NCBI GenBank assembly: GCA_963726785.1
Contig: CAVSDJ010000007.1
Coordinates: forward strand, 2,666,001-2,730,000
Direction of reading: 5' to 3'
Length of the DNA stretch: 64,000 bases
Origin: DATEKX01 sp963726785
GTDB lineage: Bacteria; Acidobacteriota; Blastocatellia; UBA7656
Under the pieces are notes generated by a model. That model did no database searches. It was not told the origin of the DNA and worked only from the letters and a program-made list of their open reading frames with translations. A program made the translations under genes and the position numbers. Positions 50,604 through 60,658 of the stretch are shown one piece after another. Numbering within the stretch: position 1 is the first letter of the stretch; every line of letters begins with the position of its first letter.

Positions 50604-51458
50604 TCATGACAAAACGTTTTTGAGATACACGAGCGCATCGCGAACGCCTTCAACCGGATTTTCCGGCTCGTTCTCGTATTCGATGTTTGCGGCGTAACGA
50701 AAACGAAGCTGTTTGACGAGCTTCATCGTTTCAACTATCGGAGTCGCTCCTTTGCCAAATAGCCTGTTTGAATGTTCCGCATCGCGGTCGCGGTCTTTGA
50801 CGTGCAGGCTGACGATTCGCGTGTGATGCTTACGAAAGAAAGCGACAGGGTCAAAGCCTGCGGCGTAAAAATGGCCGATGTCTAGATTGATGCTCATATA
50901 CCCGGATGAACCTTTGAGCGCGTTCATGAAATCATCGGGCGATTCGAACTCTTTCGTCTTGTCGCCTTTGAACCAACTGTCTCCGAGCCAGTGATTGTGA
51001 AGGCCGAGATGGATTTTGTATTTCACGCACCACTGGTCGAGCCGCTTGACCTGCTCTTTCTTGACCGAAGCCGTCATCACTCGCGTGCCTAAAGCGAGCG
51101 CGCCACGGAAGCCGCGATCAAGTAGATCGTCGCTTGCGTCTTCGGGGAAGTTGACGCAGTAGGCGCTCACTTTGATTCCGGCTTCGTCGAATTTCTGCTT
51201 CGTCGCTTTGAAATCGGCTTCCGAAGCTTTCGCAGGGTCGAGGTGTCCCTGCCAGAGTTCGATGCTCGTCAATCCGACATCTTTCATCGCCGCAATCATC
51301 TTTTCCAGGCTGAACTGGCGAAAGGTGAAGCTCTGCACTCCGACCTGTATGCCGCCAAAGATTGACGGCTTCATTCGGTCGAAGGGCGAACGCAATGAAA
51401 AACCGGCAGCGGCTGCAAGGCAGCCCGTGATGAACTCTCGCCGCGCGTGTGGGTCCAT
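50604..51458 (-). CDS. Sugar phosphate isomerase/epimerase-like TIM barrel with Tat-like signal
   Basis: 284 residues. The N-terminus MDPHARREFITGCLAAAAG has the RREF twin-arginine pattern. The xylose-isomerase-like AP-endonuclease-2 barrel follows: GVQSFTFRQFSLEKMIAAMKDVG, SIELWQGHLD, HLGLHNHWL, LDIGHFYAAG, SLHVKDRD and NIEYENEPENP, which hold the typical metal ligands. Substrate unknown. It is transcribed from a good promoter at 51506-51534 together with the GH31 gene. Confidence 0.82.
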   Translation of the reverse strand: MDPHARREFITGCLAAAAGFSLRSPFDRMKPSIFGGIQVGVQSFTFRQFSLEKMIAAMKDVGLTSIELWQGHLDPAKASEADFKATKQKFDEAGIKVSAYCVNFPEDASDDLLDRGFRGALALGTRVMTASVKKEQVKRLDQWCVKYKIHLGLHNHWLGDSWFKGDKTKEFESPDDFMNALKGSSGYMSINLDIGHFYAAGFDPVAFFRKHHTRIVSLHVKDRDRDAEHSNRLFGKGATPIVETMKLVKQLRFRYAANIEYENEPENPVEGVRDALVYLKNVLS

Positions 51459-51505
51459 AATTCCTCTCCTTACTTGTCTAATAAATCAAGCGATTGGTGT
51501 GTGGC

Positions 51506-51534
51506 ATAATACGCATATCCAGAATCGTGTTCAA
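51506..51534 (-). promoter_or_regulatory. Promoter of the isomerase-GH31 operon
   Basis: Minus strand: TTGAAC (51534-51529), 17 nt, TATTAT (51511-51506). The predicted start is near 51499, about 40 nt before the ATG, which has an AAGGAGAGG site. Confidence 0.65.
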
Positions 51535-51588
51535 GAGGCAAGAAAGCTGGACGTGAAAAAAAGGTGATGAAAAGAGTGTGGAAGCGTT

Positions 51589-52959
51589 TCAGTTGCTTTG
51601 CGCTATAAGCTCGTGAACGCTGACGAGAGAAATTGTCGTAGGCATGCCATTGTCTACAGCGACTTTCAATAGCGCTTGATAATACTTCGGCGTGCCGGAC
51701 GTATCCGACAACTGGCGCAAACGGTCACCGAGGTTCTTGAGATAATCCGGGTTGGTGACGTATTCGGCTGCGGCCTCAGTGCCTTCGCTATGAATCCCCG
51801 CCAGCACCATGACTGTGTTTCTGAACAAGAAATTCGGCTTGACGGTGATCAGCCCGTAATCTTCAATCAGTTTTCCGTTGCCGTCGAATCTGGGGCTGTA
51901 TTCGCGTTCCTCGCCGGGCTGCGGGGCGCGGTTCTCAATCGTAGCTTCGGAAGTGTAAGCGAAATCTTCTTTGATCGGCAGTTTGCCCGACCACTCGTTC
52001 ACCCACACGCTGCCGAGCAGTATGATGTTGTTGTTTCTAAGGTCTTCGGGACTGACCGTTCGACTCTGCTTCAACAGCGGGCCGCGATCTGCCGAGCGGA
52101 ACAGGTTCGTGATGCGCGCCAGCCCTATGGCCTCGCCCATCCCCGTATACTCGTCCGTGCTTAAAACGAGCCGACCTGCGCTGTGCTTAATCATGAATTT
52201 GTCGCCGCTGGCTTCGGTCACGTATCTGGCCTGGTCAGGCTTCAGGGTTATTGAATTATTGAGCACGGCGTCCGTGTCTTGCGGGTTTGTGAATCTGTAA
52301 ACAACCGGATTGCTCAAAATCAAAAGCGTCTTGTCGTCGTTCTGAAGGAAAGGCTCCCAGACCGGCCCAAACTTTTCTGCCTTATTCTGCGAAGCGTTCT
52401 CGCGAACCTGAGAGCGCAGGTTTATGTTCGATATAGCCAGCAGTATGCAAGCGCCTGCAAGCAAGACAACCGCAGCGCCGAACGCCTTTGCCCATTTCCC
52501 ATCTTTGGATGCGCTTGCGGATGATTCGACGGCGGGCATAGTTGTTGTAACTTGGGCCTGAATGTTACTGGCTTGCTGATCGGATTTCGGCGCAGACTCG
52601 GAATCATCCGCGCCCTCGATTATACGGAAGACAGGGTTGTAATGCCCTTTCGGAAGTTCGATAAGTATCTTGTCCGATTTTCCTTCGGTAGCGTAGTACT
52701 CCTGTAATTTATGACGCAGGCGGCTTGCCTGCACACGCACTACGGAATCTGAGCGAGGGCTGAAGTCATCGTTTCGCCCGAAGACTTCCGTCGCAATGGT
52801 GTATTCCTTGAGGTGATCTGTGGACTCTTCTATGGATTTGAGCGTGACGTATCTGAGAAAGGATTTGAGGTTTTCTGACCCATGCAGGGCGCGGCTCTGA
52901 AGTATGCGTTCAAGCTGTTCGAGTTTGGCTTCTCGCTGTAAATTCATAGCTTTGAGCAT
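51589..52959 (-). CDS. Membrane-bound winged-helix regulator (ToxR-like one-component)
   Basis: 456 residues. The N-terminal 115 residues include LKSFLRYVTLKSIEESTDHLKEYTIATEVFGRNDDFSPRSDSVVRVQASRLRHKLQEYY, the DNA-binding-like module found at the start of many acidobacterial and planctomycete membrane regulators. A Ser/Ala linker leads to one membrane helix (about 162-184) and a 270-residue outer domain of unknown fold. It should sense an extracytoplasmic cue directly. It is divergent from the TonB-dependent receptor gene; a shared inverted repeat lies between them. A second ATG at codon 5 is also possible. Confidence 0.75.
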   Translation of the reverse strand: MLKAMNLQREAKLEQLERILQSRALHGSENLKSFLRYVTLKSIEESTDHLKEYTIATEVFGRNDDFSPRSDSVVRVQASRLRHKLQEYYATEGKSDKILIELPKGHYNPVFRIIEGADDSESAPKSDQQASNIQAQVTTTMPAVESSASASKDGKWAKAFGAAVVLLAGACILLAISNINLRSQVRENASQNKAEKFGPVWEPFLQNDDKTLLILSNPVVYRFTNPQDTDAVLNNSITLKPDQARYVTEASGDKFMIKHSAGRLVLSTDEYTGMGEAIGLARITNLFRSADRGPLLKQSRTVSPEDLRNNNIILLGSVWVNEWSGKLPIKEDFAYTSEATIENRAPQPGEEREYSPRFDGNGKLIEDYGLITVKPNFLFRNTVMVLAGIHSEGTEAAAEYVTNPDYLKNLGDRLRQLSDTSGTPKYYQALLKVAVDNGMPTTISLVSVHELIAQSN

Positions 52960-53021
52960 GTTACATTTGCATTTAACATCAGTTGTATCGGGCTTAAATG
53001 CCGTCGTTAAAAGGCGAATTT

Positions 53022-53067
53022 ATTATACACCTATTAACTCCCACGACAAGAGATTTGGGTGTATACT
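53022..53067. promoter_or_regulatory. Divergent promoters with shared inverted repeat
   Basis: Inverted repeat TATACACC (53024-53031) / GGTGTATA (53058-53065). The left arm overlaps a perfect minus-strand TATAAT (53027-53022), which has TTGTCG 16 nt upstream and would serve the regulator gene. The right arm overlaps a plus-strand TATACT (53062-53067) positioned for the receptor gene, whose -35 is weak. The layout suits autoregulation and co-control. Confidence 0.5.
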
Positions 53068-53219
53068 AGGCGCATCGTTTATTCTCCTGCATTAAAAGCA
53101 TTAAGGTAGTTTGTTCGAGCAAGGCAGTTGGTTCTCACGGTCGAGGAGTGCAAACTCCCGGCCATTTGTGTAGTTTCTTGTGTTTCCATTTTTCCGCTCA
53201 AGCTTTGGAGGAATTCCGT

Positions 53220-56200
53220 ATGAGGACACCTAGACAAAAAAACTTTAAGCGAGTGCCCCTGCTCAGAGTAGGCAGGGGATCGCCGGTTACCCTTTTCCTG
53301 CGCCCGCTGCTGAGTATGATTTTAGTACTCATGGTCGCAGCGTCAGTTTTTGGACAAGCGTCAGGTAGCGCAACGTTGAGAGGAAGGGTCACTGACCCTA
53401 CGGGCGCAGTTATCCCTGATCTTCGCCCTACCCTGATAAACGAAGCGACTAAAGACGAGCGCAAAGCCAAGACAAACGACGAAGGTTTTTACGTGTTTTC
53501 CGCCGTACCCCCAGGCACCTATACGCTGAGGGTCGAGGGAACCGGGTTTAAGACCTACGAACAGACGAAACTTATTCTAAGCCCCAGCGACACGCGCGGG
53601 GTTGATATCTCGATGGAGATTGGACAGACGAGCGAAACTGTCACCGTCAACGCCACAGTAGATCAGATTCAAACGGAGACAGGAGCCAAAGAAAGCACAA
53701 TCACGGCAAAGCAGATTGACAATCTTTCGATGATCAGCCGCACCGCTATCGAATTGTTGCGCATTCTGCCTGGCGTAGTCGCTCCGGATCAGACCGACCT
53801 TGAAAGCGTCGGCTTCGTCAGCGGCGCCAACAACAGCAACCGCTACAACGTCAACGGTATGCGCGGCGAGCAGAATTTGATTACGATTGACGGCTCGCGA
53901 ATGATGGACATCGGCGCAAACAACGGAAGCATCATCACGGCTAACCCCGATATGGTGCAAGAGGTGAAAGTTCAGACCAGTAATTACGCGGCTGAACACG
54001 GCACGAGCGCCATTCAGATAAGCGCTACGACGAAAGGCGGAAGCAGCGGGTTCCACGGCTCGCTCTACGACTACATACGTCACCATCGTTTTCAAGCCAA
54101 TGATCGCTCCAACAGCATCAACGGCATTGAGCGACCAAAGAGCAAGTATAACTATCCCGGCGGAAATCTTGGCGGCCCGGTACTAATGCCCGGAACCAAT
54201 TTCAACAAGAATCGGGATAAGCTCTTTTTCTTTGTCGGCTACGAGTACTACTACCAGCGAGTGGACGAAGGCTCATCGCTAAATGTCGTGCCGACGCTCA
54301 AACAGCGACAGGGCGACTTCAGCGAATTACTCACAGGGCGACCGCCGGAGCATAATTTCAATCAGGGCAACACTGTAAATGTTCCGACTGGATGCACTGT
54401 AGGCGGAGTCGGTGGCAACAACCCGGCCCCGAATAACAACATTGCGCCATGCGCAGACCCGTTCGGTAGGGCTCTGCTTAACCTGTTCCCGGCTCCAAAC
54501 TTTACCGATCCCAACAACCGCTTCAATTACGTCTACAGCGTGCTTCGCCCGAACGACAGAAATCAGCTCATCGGGCGCGTTGACTACAACATAAGCGATA
54601 GGACAAAACTCTACGTTCGGTTGGCGCGCGAGTACGAAGAGCAGGGATTCCCGCGTGGGCTTTGGTGGGATTCATCGAATTACGAACTTCCGGGCAAGCT
54701 CGCGAGCTATAACCTCGGGCGTTCGGTCGTCGTCAATCTGACCAGCATCATTAACTCGACCATGACGAACGAGGTCTTGTTTAGCGCCAGCAAGCTGAAG
54801 CTGAACTACGACTTCGAGGATCCCGACAAAGTGTCATACGAGGGTTTAGGGTTAGAGAGGGTTGGCTTCTTCAAAAACAACAACCCGTATATTCCGCTGA
54901 GCGTTCTTACCTGGGGTGCTGGCGATTTGCACACGGCTTACGGCTATCCGATCCGTGCATGGAATGACAGCTTTGCCATCACTGATAATCTGTCGAAAGT
55001 CTACAACACGCACACCTTGAAGTTCGGTGCGTTTATCGAGCAGGCAAACAAACGGCAGCAATCGAACAACGATTTGAATATCGTCGTCAACCAGTGGGGC
55101 CAGTCGAATGCTACCACTAACAATTTCGGCGACATATTCGTTGGGCGTCCGCTCCAGTTCGCCCAAAGCTCGGATCGTCCGATTGACAACTTCCGTTACT
55201 ACAACTACGAGTTCTATGCGCAGGACAGTTGGAAGGTCCGCCCGAACTTCACGATGGAGTACGGATTGCGCATGGCCTATCTGCCAAATAACTTTGAGCG
55301 CAAAGGCCTGGGCGTCTTGTTCGACCCGGCTTTTTACGACCAATCTCAGGGGGCTTTCATCGGTGGTGACCGCACCAAGCCCAATGGCTTCCGCCTTGCT
55401 GCTAGAGGCGAGATTCCAAAAGGTGTCGTCGATAACCCGGGGATTGCCTGGATGCCGCGTCTGAATTTTGCTTGGGACATCGGCGGCAAAGGCGATCTGG
55501 TCGTCCGCGCTGGCGCGGGTCTGTTCTACAACCGCGTTCAGGGCAACTACGACTACTACTCCAGCGGTCAAATGCCCAATATGTATAGCGCGTCGATTGA
55601 CACTCCGTGGGCTTCGGCTACGGGGCTCACCTTCAGTGACCTGAAAAACATTGACCCGTTTTCTACCATTGCAGCGATCACAGTCCAGTCGCGTGATCCT
55701 AACTCGAACAACATTCCGAGAGTTGCCAATATGAGCTTGACCATTGAAAAGAGATTGCCCGGAGCCAACCTCTTTACGGTGGCATATGTTGGCACTCAGG
55801 GTCGTCACCTGCCGCAGAACATGGATCAGAACATCATCCCTGTCGGGAGGCTGCTCAGCGGCACGCTCAACGGCTTGGATTTGTCTGATCCGATACAGCG
55901 CGCGGCGCTTGACCCGGCTGCCTACAGGTCGTTAAGGCCGTATTCGGCTTATCAGAACGTGCGGTTCTTTCAATTCACAGGAACCTCCTCGTATCATTCC
56001 CTACAGGCGACCCTGAGCCATCAGTCCGGGAAATACCTCCAGTACTTTGCCACATACACCTTCGCCAAAGCGCTGGGAACGGTGGCCGTCAATGAGTCGG
56101 ACGGAGCCGCATTTGCAGACCCGGTTGATACGCGCGGGAGGAGCTGGGGCGTTCTGCCGTTTGATCGCACGCATGTTTTCAACCTGTCGTATAACTACAA

Positions 56201-56888
56201 CCTGCCGAAACTGGCGCGAGGGAAATTCGATAATAAGCTCACGCGAGGATTCCTCGACGGTTGGCAGATGTCGGGTATTACGACATTCCAAAGCGGCACG
56301 CCTATTCGTTTGAGGTTCTCGGGCAACCTGCCGACAACCAACAATGCTGTGGCGTGGTTTGGAACCGATGCATTCAATACGGCGGGCGAAGGCCAGAGCG
56401 TAGGACCCATCACGCCGGTCTACATTGCGAATCCTCAAAAGGGCGGCAGCACCAAGCTCGGTAGTAGATTCCTCGACATCAATGCTCTTGGCATTCCAAC
56501 ATTCGGCAACACGGGGCCGACGCAACCTCCGTTCTATATACGGACTCCGAGCCGTAGTAACTTTGACGTTTCGTTCTTCAAGAACTTCGTCATCAGCGAA
56601 AATCAGAAGATCCAGTTCCGAACCGGGTTCTTCAATATATTCAACCAGGCCTATCCGACCAGGATAAGCTACACCAACCCGAATGCGAGCGATATCTTCC
56701 TTACGCTCAATACGGTTTGCAACAAAACGGTAGCATCTGCTCCGAACGGGATCGGTGGCACAAGGACCAACTTCTGCGATCCGACCGGCGGGTTCTCCTT
56801 CACACAGGAGACCCTGGATAAGTTTGGCACCATCACCAACAAGCATGGCCGCCGCATCGTCGAGTTTGCGTTTAAGTATTACTTCTAG
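53220..56888 (+). CDS. TonB-dependent receptor with carboxypeptidase-regulatory domain
   Basis: About 1222 residues from the ATG at 53220 (TGGAGGAAT upstream). Signal peptide ending ASVFGQ, a carboxypeptidase-regulatory-like beta-sandwich (SATLRGRVTDPTGAVIPD to about residue 110), a plug domain (VNGMRGEQNLITIDGSRMMD), and a long outer-membrane barrel ending in the expected aromatic FAFKYYF-type tail. This is the OmpA-related/oar-like receptor type abundant in Acidobacteriota. It has no SusD partner. The substrate is unknown; carbohydrate is suggested only by proximity. Confidence 0.92.
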   Translation: MRTPRQKNFKRVPLLRVGRGSPVTLFLRPLLSMILVLMVAASVFGQASGSATLRGRVTDPTGAVIPDLRPTLINEATKDERKAKTNDEGFYVFSAVPPGTYTLRVEGTGFKTYEQTKLILSPSDTRGVDISMEIGQTSETVTVNATVDQIQTETGAKESTITAKQIDNLSMISRTAIELLRILPGVVAPDQTDLESVGFVSGANNSNRYNVNGMRGEQNLITIDGSRMMDIGANNGSIITANPDMVQEVKVQTSNYAAEHGTSAIQISATTKGGSSGFHGSLYDYIRHHRFQANDRSNSINGIERPKSKYNYPGGNLGGPVLMPGTNFNKNRDKLFFFVGYEYYYQRVDEGSSLNVVPTLKQRQGDFSELLTGRPPEHNFNQGNTVNVPTGCTVGGVGGNNPAPNNNIAPCADPFGRALLNLFPAPNFTDPNNRFNYVYSVLRPNDRNQLIGRVDYNISDRTKLYVRLAREYEEQGFPRGLWWDSSNYELPGKLASYNLGRSVVVNLTSIINSTMTNEVLFSASKLKLNYDFEDPDKVSYEGLGLERVGFFKNNNPYIPLSVLTWGAGDLHTAYGYPIRAWNDSFAITDNLSKVYNTHTLKFGAFIEQANKRQQSNNDLNIVVNQWGQSNATTNNFGDIFVGRPLQFAQSSDRPIDNFRYYNYEFYAQDSWKVRPNFTMEYGLRMAYLPNNFERKGLGVLFDPAFYDQSQGAFIGGDRTKPNGFRLAARGEIPKGVVDNPGIAWMPRLNFAWDIGGKGDLVVRAGAGLFYNRVQGNYDYYSSGQMPNMYSASIDTPWASATGLTFSDLKNIDPFSTIAAITVQSRDPNSNNIPRVANMSLTIEKRLPGANLFTVAYVGTQGRHLPQNMDQNIIPVGRLLSGTLNGLDLSDPIQRAALDPAAYRSLRPYSAYQNVRFFQFTGTSSYHSLQATLSHQSGKYLQYFATYTFAKALGTVAVNESDGAAFADPVDTRGRSWGVLPFDRTHVFNLSYNYNLPKLARGKFDNKLTRGFLDGWQMSGITTFQSGTPIRLRFSGNLPTTNNAVAWFGTDAFNTAGEGQSVGPITPVYIANPQKGGSTKLGSRFLDINALGIPTFGNTGPTQPPFYIRTPSRSNFDVSFFKNFVISENQKIQFRTGFFNIFNQAYPTRISYTNPNASDIFLTLNTVCNKTVASAPNGIGGTRTNFCDPTGGFSFTQETLDKFGTITNKHGRRIVEFAFKYYF

Positions 56889-56922
56889 CTTACTCGGCCA
56901 GGGCACGGCCAATTCAACCTGC

Positions 56923-56964
56923 GGCGCGAGGGCGAGTAATTTCACCCTCGCGCCGTTTGTCTTT
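56923..56964 (+). terminator. Terminator after the TonB-dependent receptor gene
   Basis: Perfect 10-bp stem GGCGCGAGGG / CCCTCGCGCC with a 12-nt loop, followed by GTTTGTCTTT. Confidence 0.8.
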
Positions 56965-57036
56965 CAGACGACTTCCCCTTGCGGGAAAAGAATGTTAAAA
57001 GAGCATTAGGCGAAGCAAGCTCTCAGGCGGGTGATT

Positions 57037-58068
57037 ATGAAAAAGAAGATCTTTCACATCTGCATTGGACTGGCTCTCTGGTGCGCGCCGATGGCGAGCG
57101 TTGTATGCGCGCAAATAGAGTCAACGCACAGGTCTGCCGACACCAATAATGCCGTGATCGAAGGCCGAGTGACTCTTCCTTCCGGACGCCCGGTTGATCG
57201 TAACGTCAGAATCACACTAAAAAACGCGCGAAATATTCTTAATACCCTCTATAGCGACAAGCACGGGGAGTTCCAGTTCACTAATCTCACCGAAGGCATA
57301 TATTACGTGCAGGCCGAAGTTGATGATCCCAATTACGAGCCGGTCGTTGACAAGGTTATGCTGGGTCGCGGGATAGTGTGGACGATGACCCTCCAGTTGC
57401 GTGAAAATCAGACTCCGCAGGCTACGAGCTATGGTATTAGAGTGATTTCCGCTGCCGAGTTACGCCAGCCAGTGCCTGCGAGTGCGAAAAAGGAATACAA
57501 CCTCGCCCTGAAGTTTGTAGCGAAGGACGACTATATTCAGGCTGCCGCGCACTTCAAAGAGGCGCTTATTATTTACCCGGCATATCTCGCAGCGCGTAAC
57601 GACCTTGGCGCACAGTATCTCAAACTCAAGCGGCTGGACGAGGCAGAAGAGAATTTTCAAAACGTACTTGAGAGGGATCCGAAAAACTTCAACGCGAAAT
57701 TCAATCTTGGACTCGTCCGAATCGAGCGACGGGATTATACGGACGCGATTTCTCAATTGAACCAGGCGATAGCTATAGACAGCACGCGACCTGTCGCGCG
57801 TCTATGGCTTGGCTTTACATTGTTGGAAATGGGCGACTTGCCCGGCGCAGAACGTGAGTTAATGAAAGCGGTGGTGATGGGCGGGGCAGGCTGCACGGCT
57901 GCCCACTACCACCTGGCGCGAATCTACCTGAGCCGGGGAGATACTGCTGAGGCGTCTCGCGCGCTACGCGCTTATCTTGAAGAGTCGCCTCGCGGGGAAT
58001 ACGCGAAAGAAGCTAAGCAGCTTGTAGAAAAGCTGGGAGGCAAAGCGAAGCGCGAGTCCAAACAGTAA
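57037..58068 (+). CDS. Exported carboxypeptidase-regulatory plus TPR protein
   Basis: About 343 residues. Signal peptide (ends VVCAQ), then a carboxypeptidase-regulatory-like domain (VIEGRVTLPSGRPVDRNVRITL to LTEGIYYVQAE), then four to five TPR units from residue 150 on (AAAHFKEALIIYPAYLAARNDLGAQYLKLKRLDEAEENF). A basic tail ends the chain. It is presumably a periplasmic scaffold that works with the receptor encoded upstream. The ATG at 57037 is chosen over a GTG two codons earlier. Confidence 0.83.
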   Translation: MKKKIFHICIGLALWCAPMASVVCAQIESTHRSADTNNAVIEGRVTLPSGRPVDRNVRITLKNARNILNTLYSDKHGEFQFTNLTEGIYYVQAEVDDPNYEPVVDKVMLGRGIVWTMTLQLRENQTPQATSYGIRVISAAELRQPVPASAKKEYNLALKFVAKDDYIQAAAHFKEALIIYPAYLAARNDLGAQYLKLKRLDEAEENFQNVLERDPKNFNAKFNLGLVRIERRDYTDAISQLNQAIAIDSTRPVARLWLGFTLLEMGDLPGAERELMKAVVMGGAGCTAAHYHLARIYLSRGDTAEASRALRAYLEESPRGEYAKEAKQLVEKLGGKAKRESKQ

Positions 58069-58105
58069 TACCGATGCTTTCTATCTAAGAAACTGTTTAG
58101 AAAAA

Positions 58106-58260
58106 GCTCCGTAGGAGCGACCTGTCTATAGTATTAAGATGAACAATTGATTCGTAGCTCCGTAGGAGCTACCTGATAAATGGGCAGGTAGCTCCTACGG
58201 AGCTACATAAGCTTTCTATGCCACAAAACTATAAACAGGTCATCCCTAACGGGACTGCTA
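58106..58260. repeat. 155-bp palindromic element, GCTCCGTAGGAGC family, copy 2
   Basis: Same ends and same length as 36816-36970. The inner hairpin arms (58154-58174 and 58186-58206) read GGAGCTACCT/AGGTAGCTCC, where copy 1 reads GGAGCGACCT/AGGTCGCTCC, a compensated change. Lies between convergent genes. Confidence 0.9.
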
Positions 58261-58269
58261 AAACAGCTT

Positions 58270-60486
58270 CTAAGGCGCTATGGTGAACTGGGTAGAGCGG
58301 CTAACACTGGTTTTGCTGTCGCGCACGGTTATTTTCAACTCATAAACTCCGGGCTGGAAGCCTTCAAGCGGCAGAGCGCTGGCATACTTGATGCGCCTGT
58401 GTTCATCTGCTTCGGGAAGCTGAGCCGACGTTTGCCCGACCTTACGATTGTTTTGAATAATCTCCACCTCAATCTTTAGACTGTCGGCTGATCCTTTCGC
58501 AGGCCATGCGGTAACGAAGAATGTAAGCTGCTTAACTTGCGACTTCGGAATCGGCTCGCCCAGATTTGGGTACACCAGGAGTTCTCCAAAGTGAAAGGGC
58601 TTGTCTCTCTTCATCTCTTCCGCCGTGATCTGCTCTGCGCGCTTTAGCACCACCACGCTGCTTAACCGCAGTTTGTTCTCATCTACGGGCGGAATTTCAA
58701 TATTAGTTGAGCGAACGCTCGCCTTGCCTGCTGGCCCATCATATGCGATGAGTTCAACCGTGTAGCGACCCGGCTGTAGTTGCATTTCGCGATAGAAGAG
58801 CACGTCTCCTTTTTTAGCGGCTTCGATCTTTTCCATAGGCCCGCTCAGCGGATAATGCTGGCTGAGCTTCTGAACAACCTGGTTAGATTGATCCCTGACC
58901 AAAGCGACGATGGAAAAATCGGCGTTATAAGTCTTCTTGTCATTAGCTGGTGCGAGGGTGAAGGCGGAGATCGGCACCTCGGCAAGTATCAGCGCGAGGC
59001 CGGGTTGGTTTGCAGAGGGAAAGCCCAGCGCCGCCGCCTGGAACGAGGGAAGCTTTGAGCCTGAGCGTGCGCTGCGCGCTGCGGCAAGGGCCGGGACCTC
59101 GTAATCAAGGACGGGTAGCTGGCCGACCGATTCAATAGCGTAATAGCCCTTTCGAGTCTGCGCTTCCACATTTGAACGGTTCATCTTCACCGTGATATGC
59201 CGGAAACGGCCATTGTAATCTTCATTCTTGGAAACGTAGGTCAGCAGATAATAGGCGCGCATATCATCGTCAATGCGGCGAAGCCCTGCCGTGAGGTCGT
59301 TCGTATCATGAATAAGGAAGCCCCCTGTCTCGTCAGCAAGCTGACCGAGTCCGCTGCGCGGATCGAGCCGGAGCAAATCCTCGTTTCGTTCAAGAGCTTT
59401 GGTGTAAGGCGCAGAAACTATGGTGTCGTTGCCCCTGCCTGTCTGCTGCATGCGTCGCGAAGCGAGCGAGTTGATCTCGCGAGCCGCTTCGGCAGTCCCG
59501 CTTTCTATTCGCAGCCCCGCTGCATCAATAGCATAGATGCTGACATTCGCGCGATTCGCGGCATTGATTACGGAAGGAAACTTGGTCTGAACCGACGCAG
59601 GAAGCGCCAGACCTTCAGAGAAGAATATGATTGTCTTGCGCCCCGGAATATTTTTCATAGGGGCTATGACTGCAAGCAAGCTATTGATGGTGGCAAAGCC
59701 CTGCTGATCACGCTCAAGCGTCTCGAAGTTTTCGAGCATGCGGCTCTCCATTTCGACGAGCGCCTGCTGAAGCATTGCCTGCCCGCCTGCTGCGCCAGCC
59801 TGTGCAGCGCCCGCGCCGTCACGGGCAGCGCCCGCCTCACCCGCCGCCGCCGCCGCACTGGAAGCCGTCCGATCTAGCGCGACGCTTCTGTCAGACAGAT
59901 CACGAACCTTTCCGGCGCTCGACGCATAGGTGGAAGTGCTGGCAGTGGTGGCTCGATCTACAGCCTGTTTAATCAGTTCTTGATTGTCAGTATATGATTG
60001 AATGGTGCGAAGCGATTGATCTATTGCGAATACGCCTGTGAAATCACCTGCTGCTATGCCTTCTTTAGCATAGGCCAGCCCGGCCTTTCGCGCGAGCGCG
60101 CGGGCTTCGGGTGAGAGCCTGTCAAAGACTAACGCGATCACACCCATAGAGGCGTTGTTGCGCGGCGCGGCGGGTTGCGGCGCGGGTTCTTCTTTTCCTT
60201 CTTTTCGAACCGTATCGCGCTCGGCTCCGCCCTCGCGCAGCACGAAGCGAAATGACTCGACCTTTTGGAGGACGCCGTCTTCGTAGACTTCAAAATCCGC
60301 AGCCTTCAGGTCTCTTACAGACCGGCCTTTTTTGTCCTTCACGACAATATCGAGCGACACTTCGTTTGCTTTAAGACGAAGCGCAGGCTCGTCCTGACGC
60401 TGCTCGGACGGAGTTTGGCCGCTAATCGAATCGTAAGTAAAAAGGCCGAGCGCGGCCAGGAGAAGACAACTCATAAAGGTTCTCAT
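58270..60486 (-). CDS. VWA-domain protein of acidobacterial type
   Basis: 738 residues. Signal peptide, an N-terminal beta domain (VSLDIVVKDKKGRSVRDLKAADFEVYEDGVLQKVESFRF) and a von Willebrand A domain with ALVFDRLSPEA in place of the canonical DxSxS metal site, continuing to KTIIFFSEGLALP. An Ala/Gly-rich insert lies at about 215-245. The C-terminal 300 residues are beta-rich. This matches the VWFA-related family described for Acidobacteria, whose function is unknown. It is probably periplasmic. Divergent from the TPR gene at 60659. Confidence 0.85.
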   Translation of the reverse strand: MRTFMSCLLLAALGLFTYDSISGQTPSEQRQDEPALRLKANEVSLDIVVKDKKGRSVRDLKAADFEVYEDGVLQKVESFRFVLREGGAERDTVRKEGKEEPAPQPAAPRNNASMGVIALVFDRLSPEARALARKAGLAYAKEGIAAGDFTGVFAIDQSLRTIQSYTDNQELIKQAVDRATTASTSTYASSAGKVRDLSDRSVALDRTASSAAAAAGEAGAARDGAGAAQAGAAGGQAMLQQALVEMESRMLENFETLERDQQGFATINSLLAVIAPMKNIPGRKTIIFFSEGLALPASVQTKFPSVINAANRANVSIYAIDAAGLRIESGTAEAAREINSLASRRMQQTGRGNDTIVSAPYTKALERNEDLLRLDPRSGLGQLADETGGFLIHDTNDLTAGLRRIDDDMRAYYLLTYVSKNEDYNGRFRHITVKMNRSNVEAQTRKGYYAIESVGQLPVLDYEVPALAAARSARSGSKLPSFQAAALGFPSANQPGLALILAEVPISAFTLAPANDKKTYNADFSIVALVRDQSNQVVQKLSQHYPLSGPMEKIEAAKKGDVLFYREMQLQPGRYTVELIAYDGPAGKASVRSTNIEIPPVDENKLRLSSVVVLKRAEQITAEEMKRDKPFHFGELLVYPNLGEPIPKSQVKQLTFFVTAWPAKGSADSLKIEVEIIQNNRKVGQTSAQLPEADEHRRIKYASALPLEGFQPGVYELKITVRDSKTSVSRSTQFTIAP

Positions 60487-60658
60487 TGCGCCGATCTCCC
60501 GGTGGAAAAATTAGTGCGACAAGTATATCAGCTTCGCTCGGAAAAATCAGCTTAACTCCGCTTGAACACCCGCGAATACAGGTGGCTCGCAGATTGGAAA
60601 TCTTAGAGAGAATGATGTATACTCTCCGCAAATATTCGAGTCAGGCTGGAAGCAATAA

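Noticed and set aside
55001..56945. Long minus-strand frames inside the TonB-dependent receptor gene
   Set aside because: Antisense to a clearly conserved barrel; no ribosome sites.
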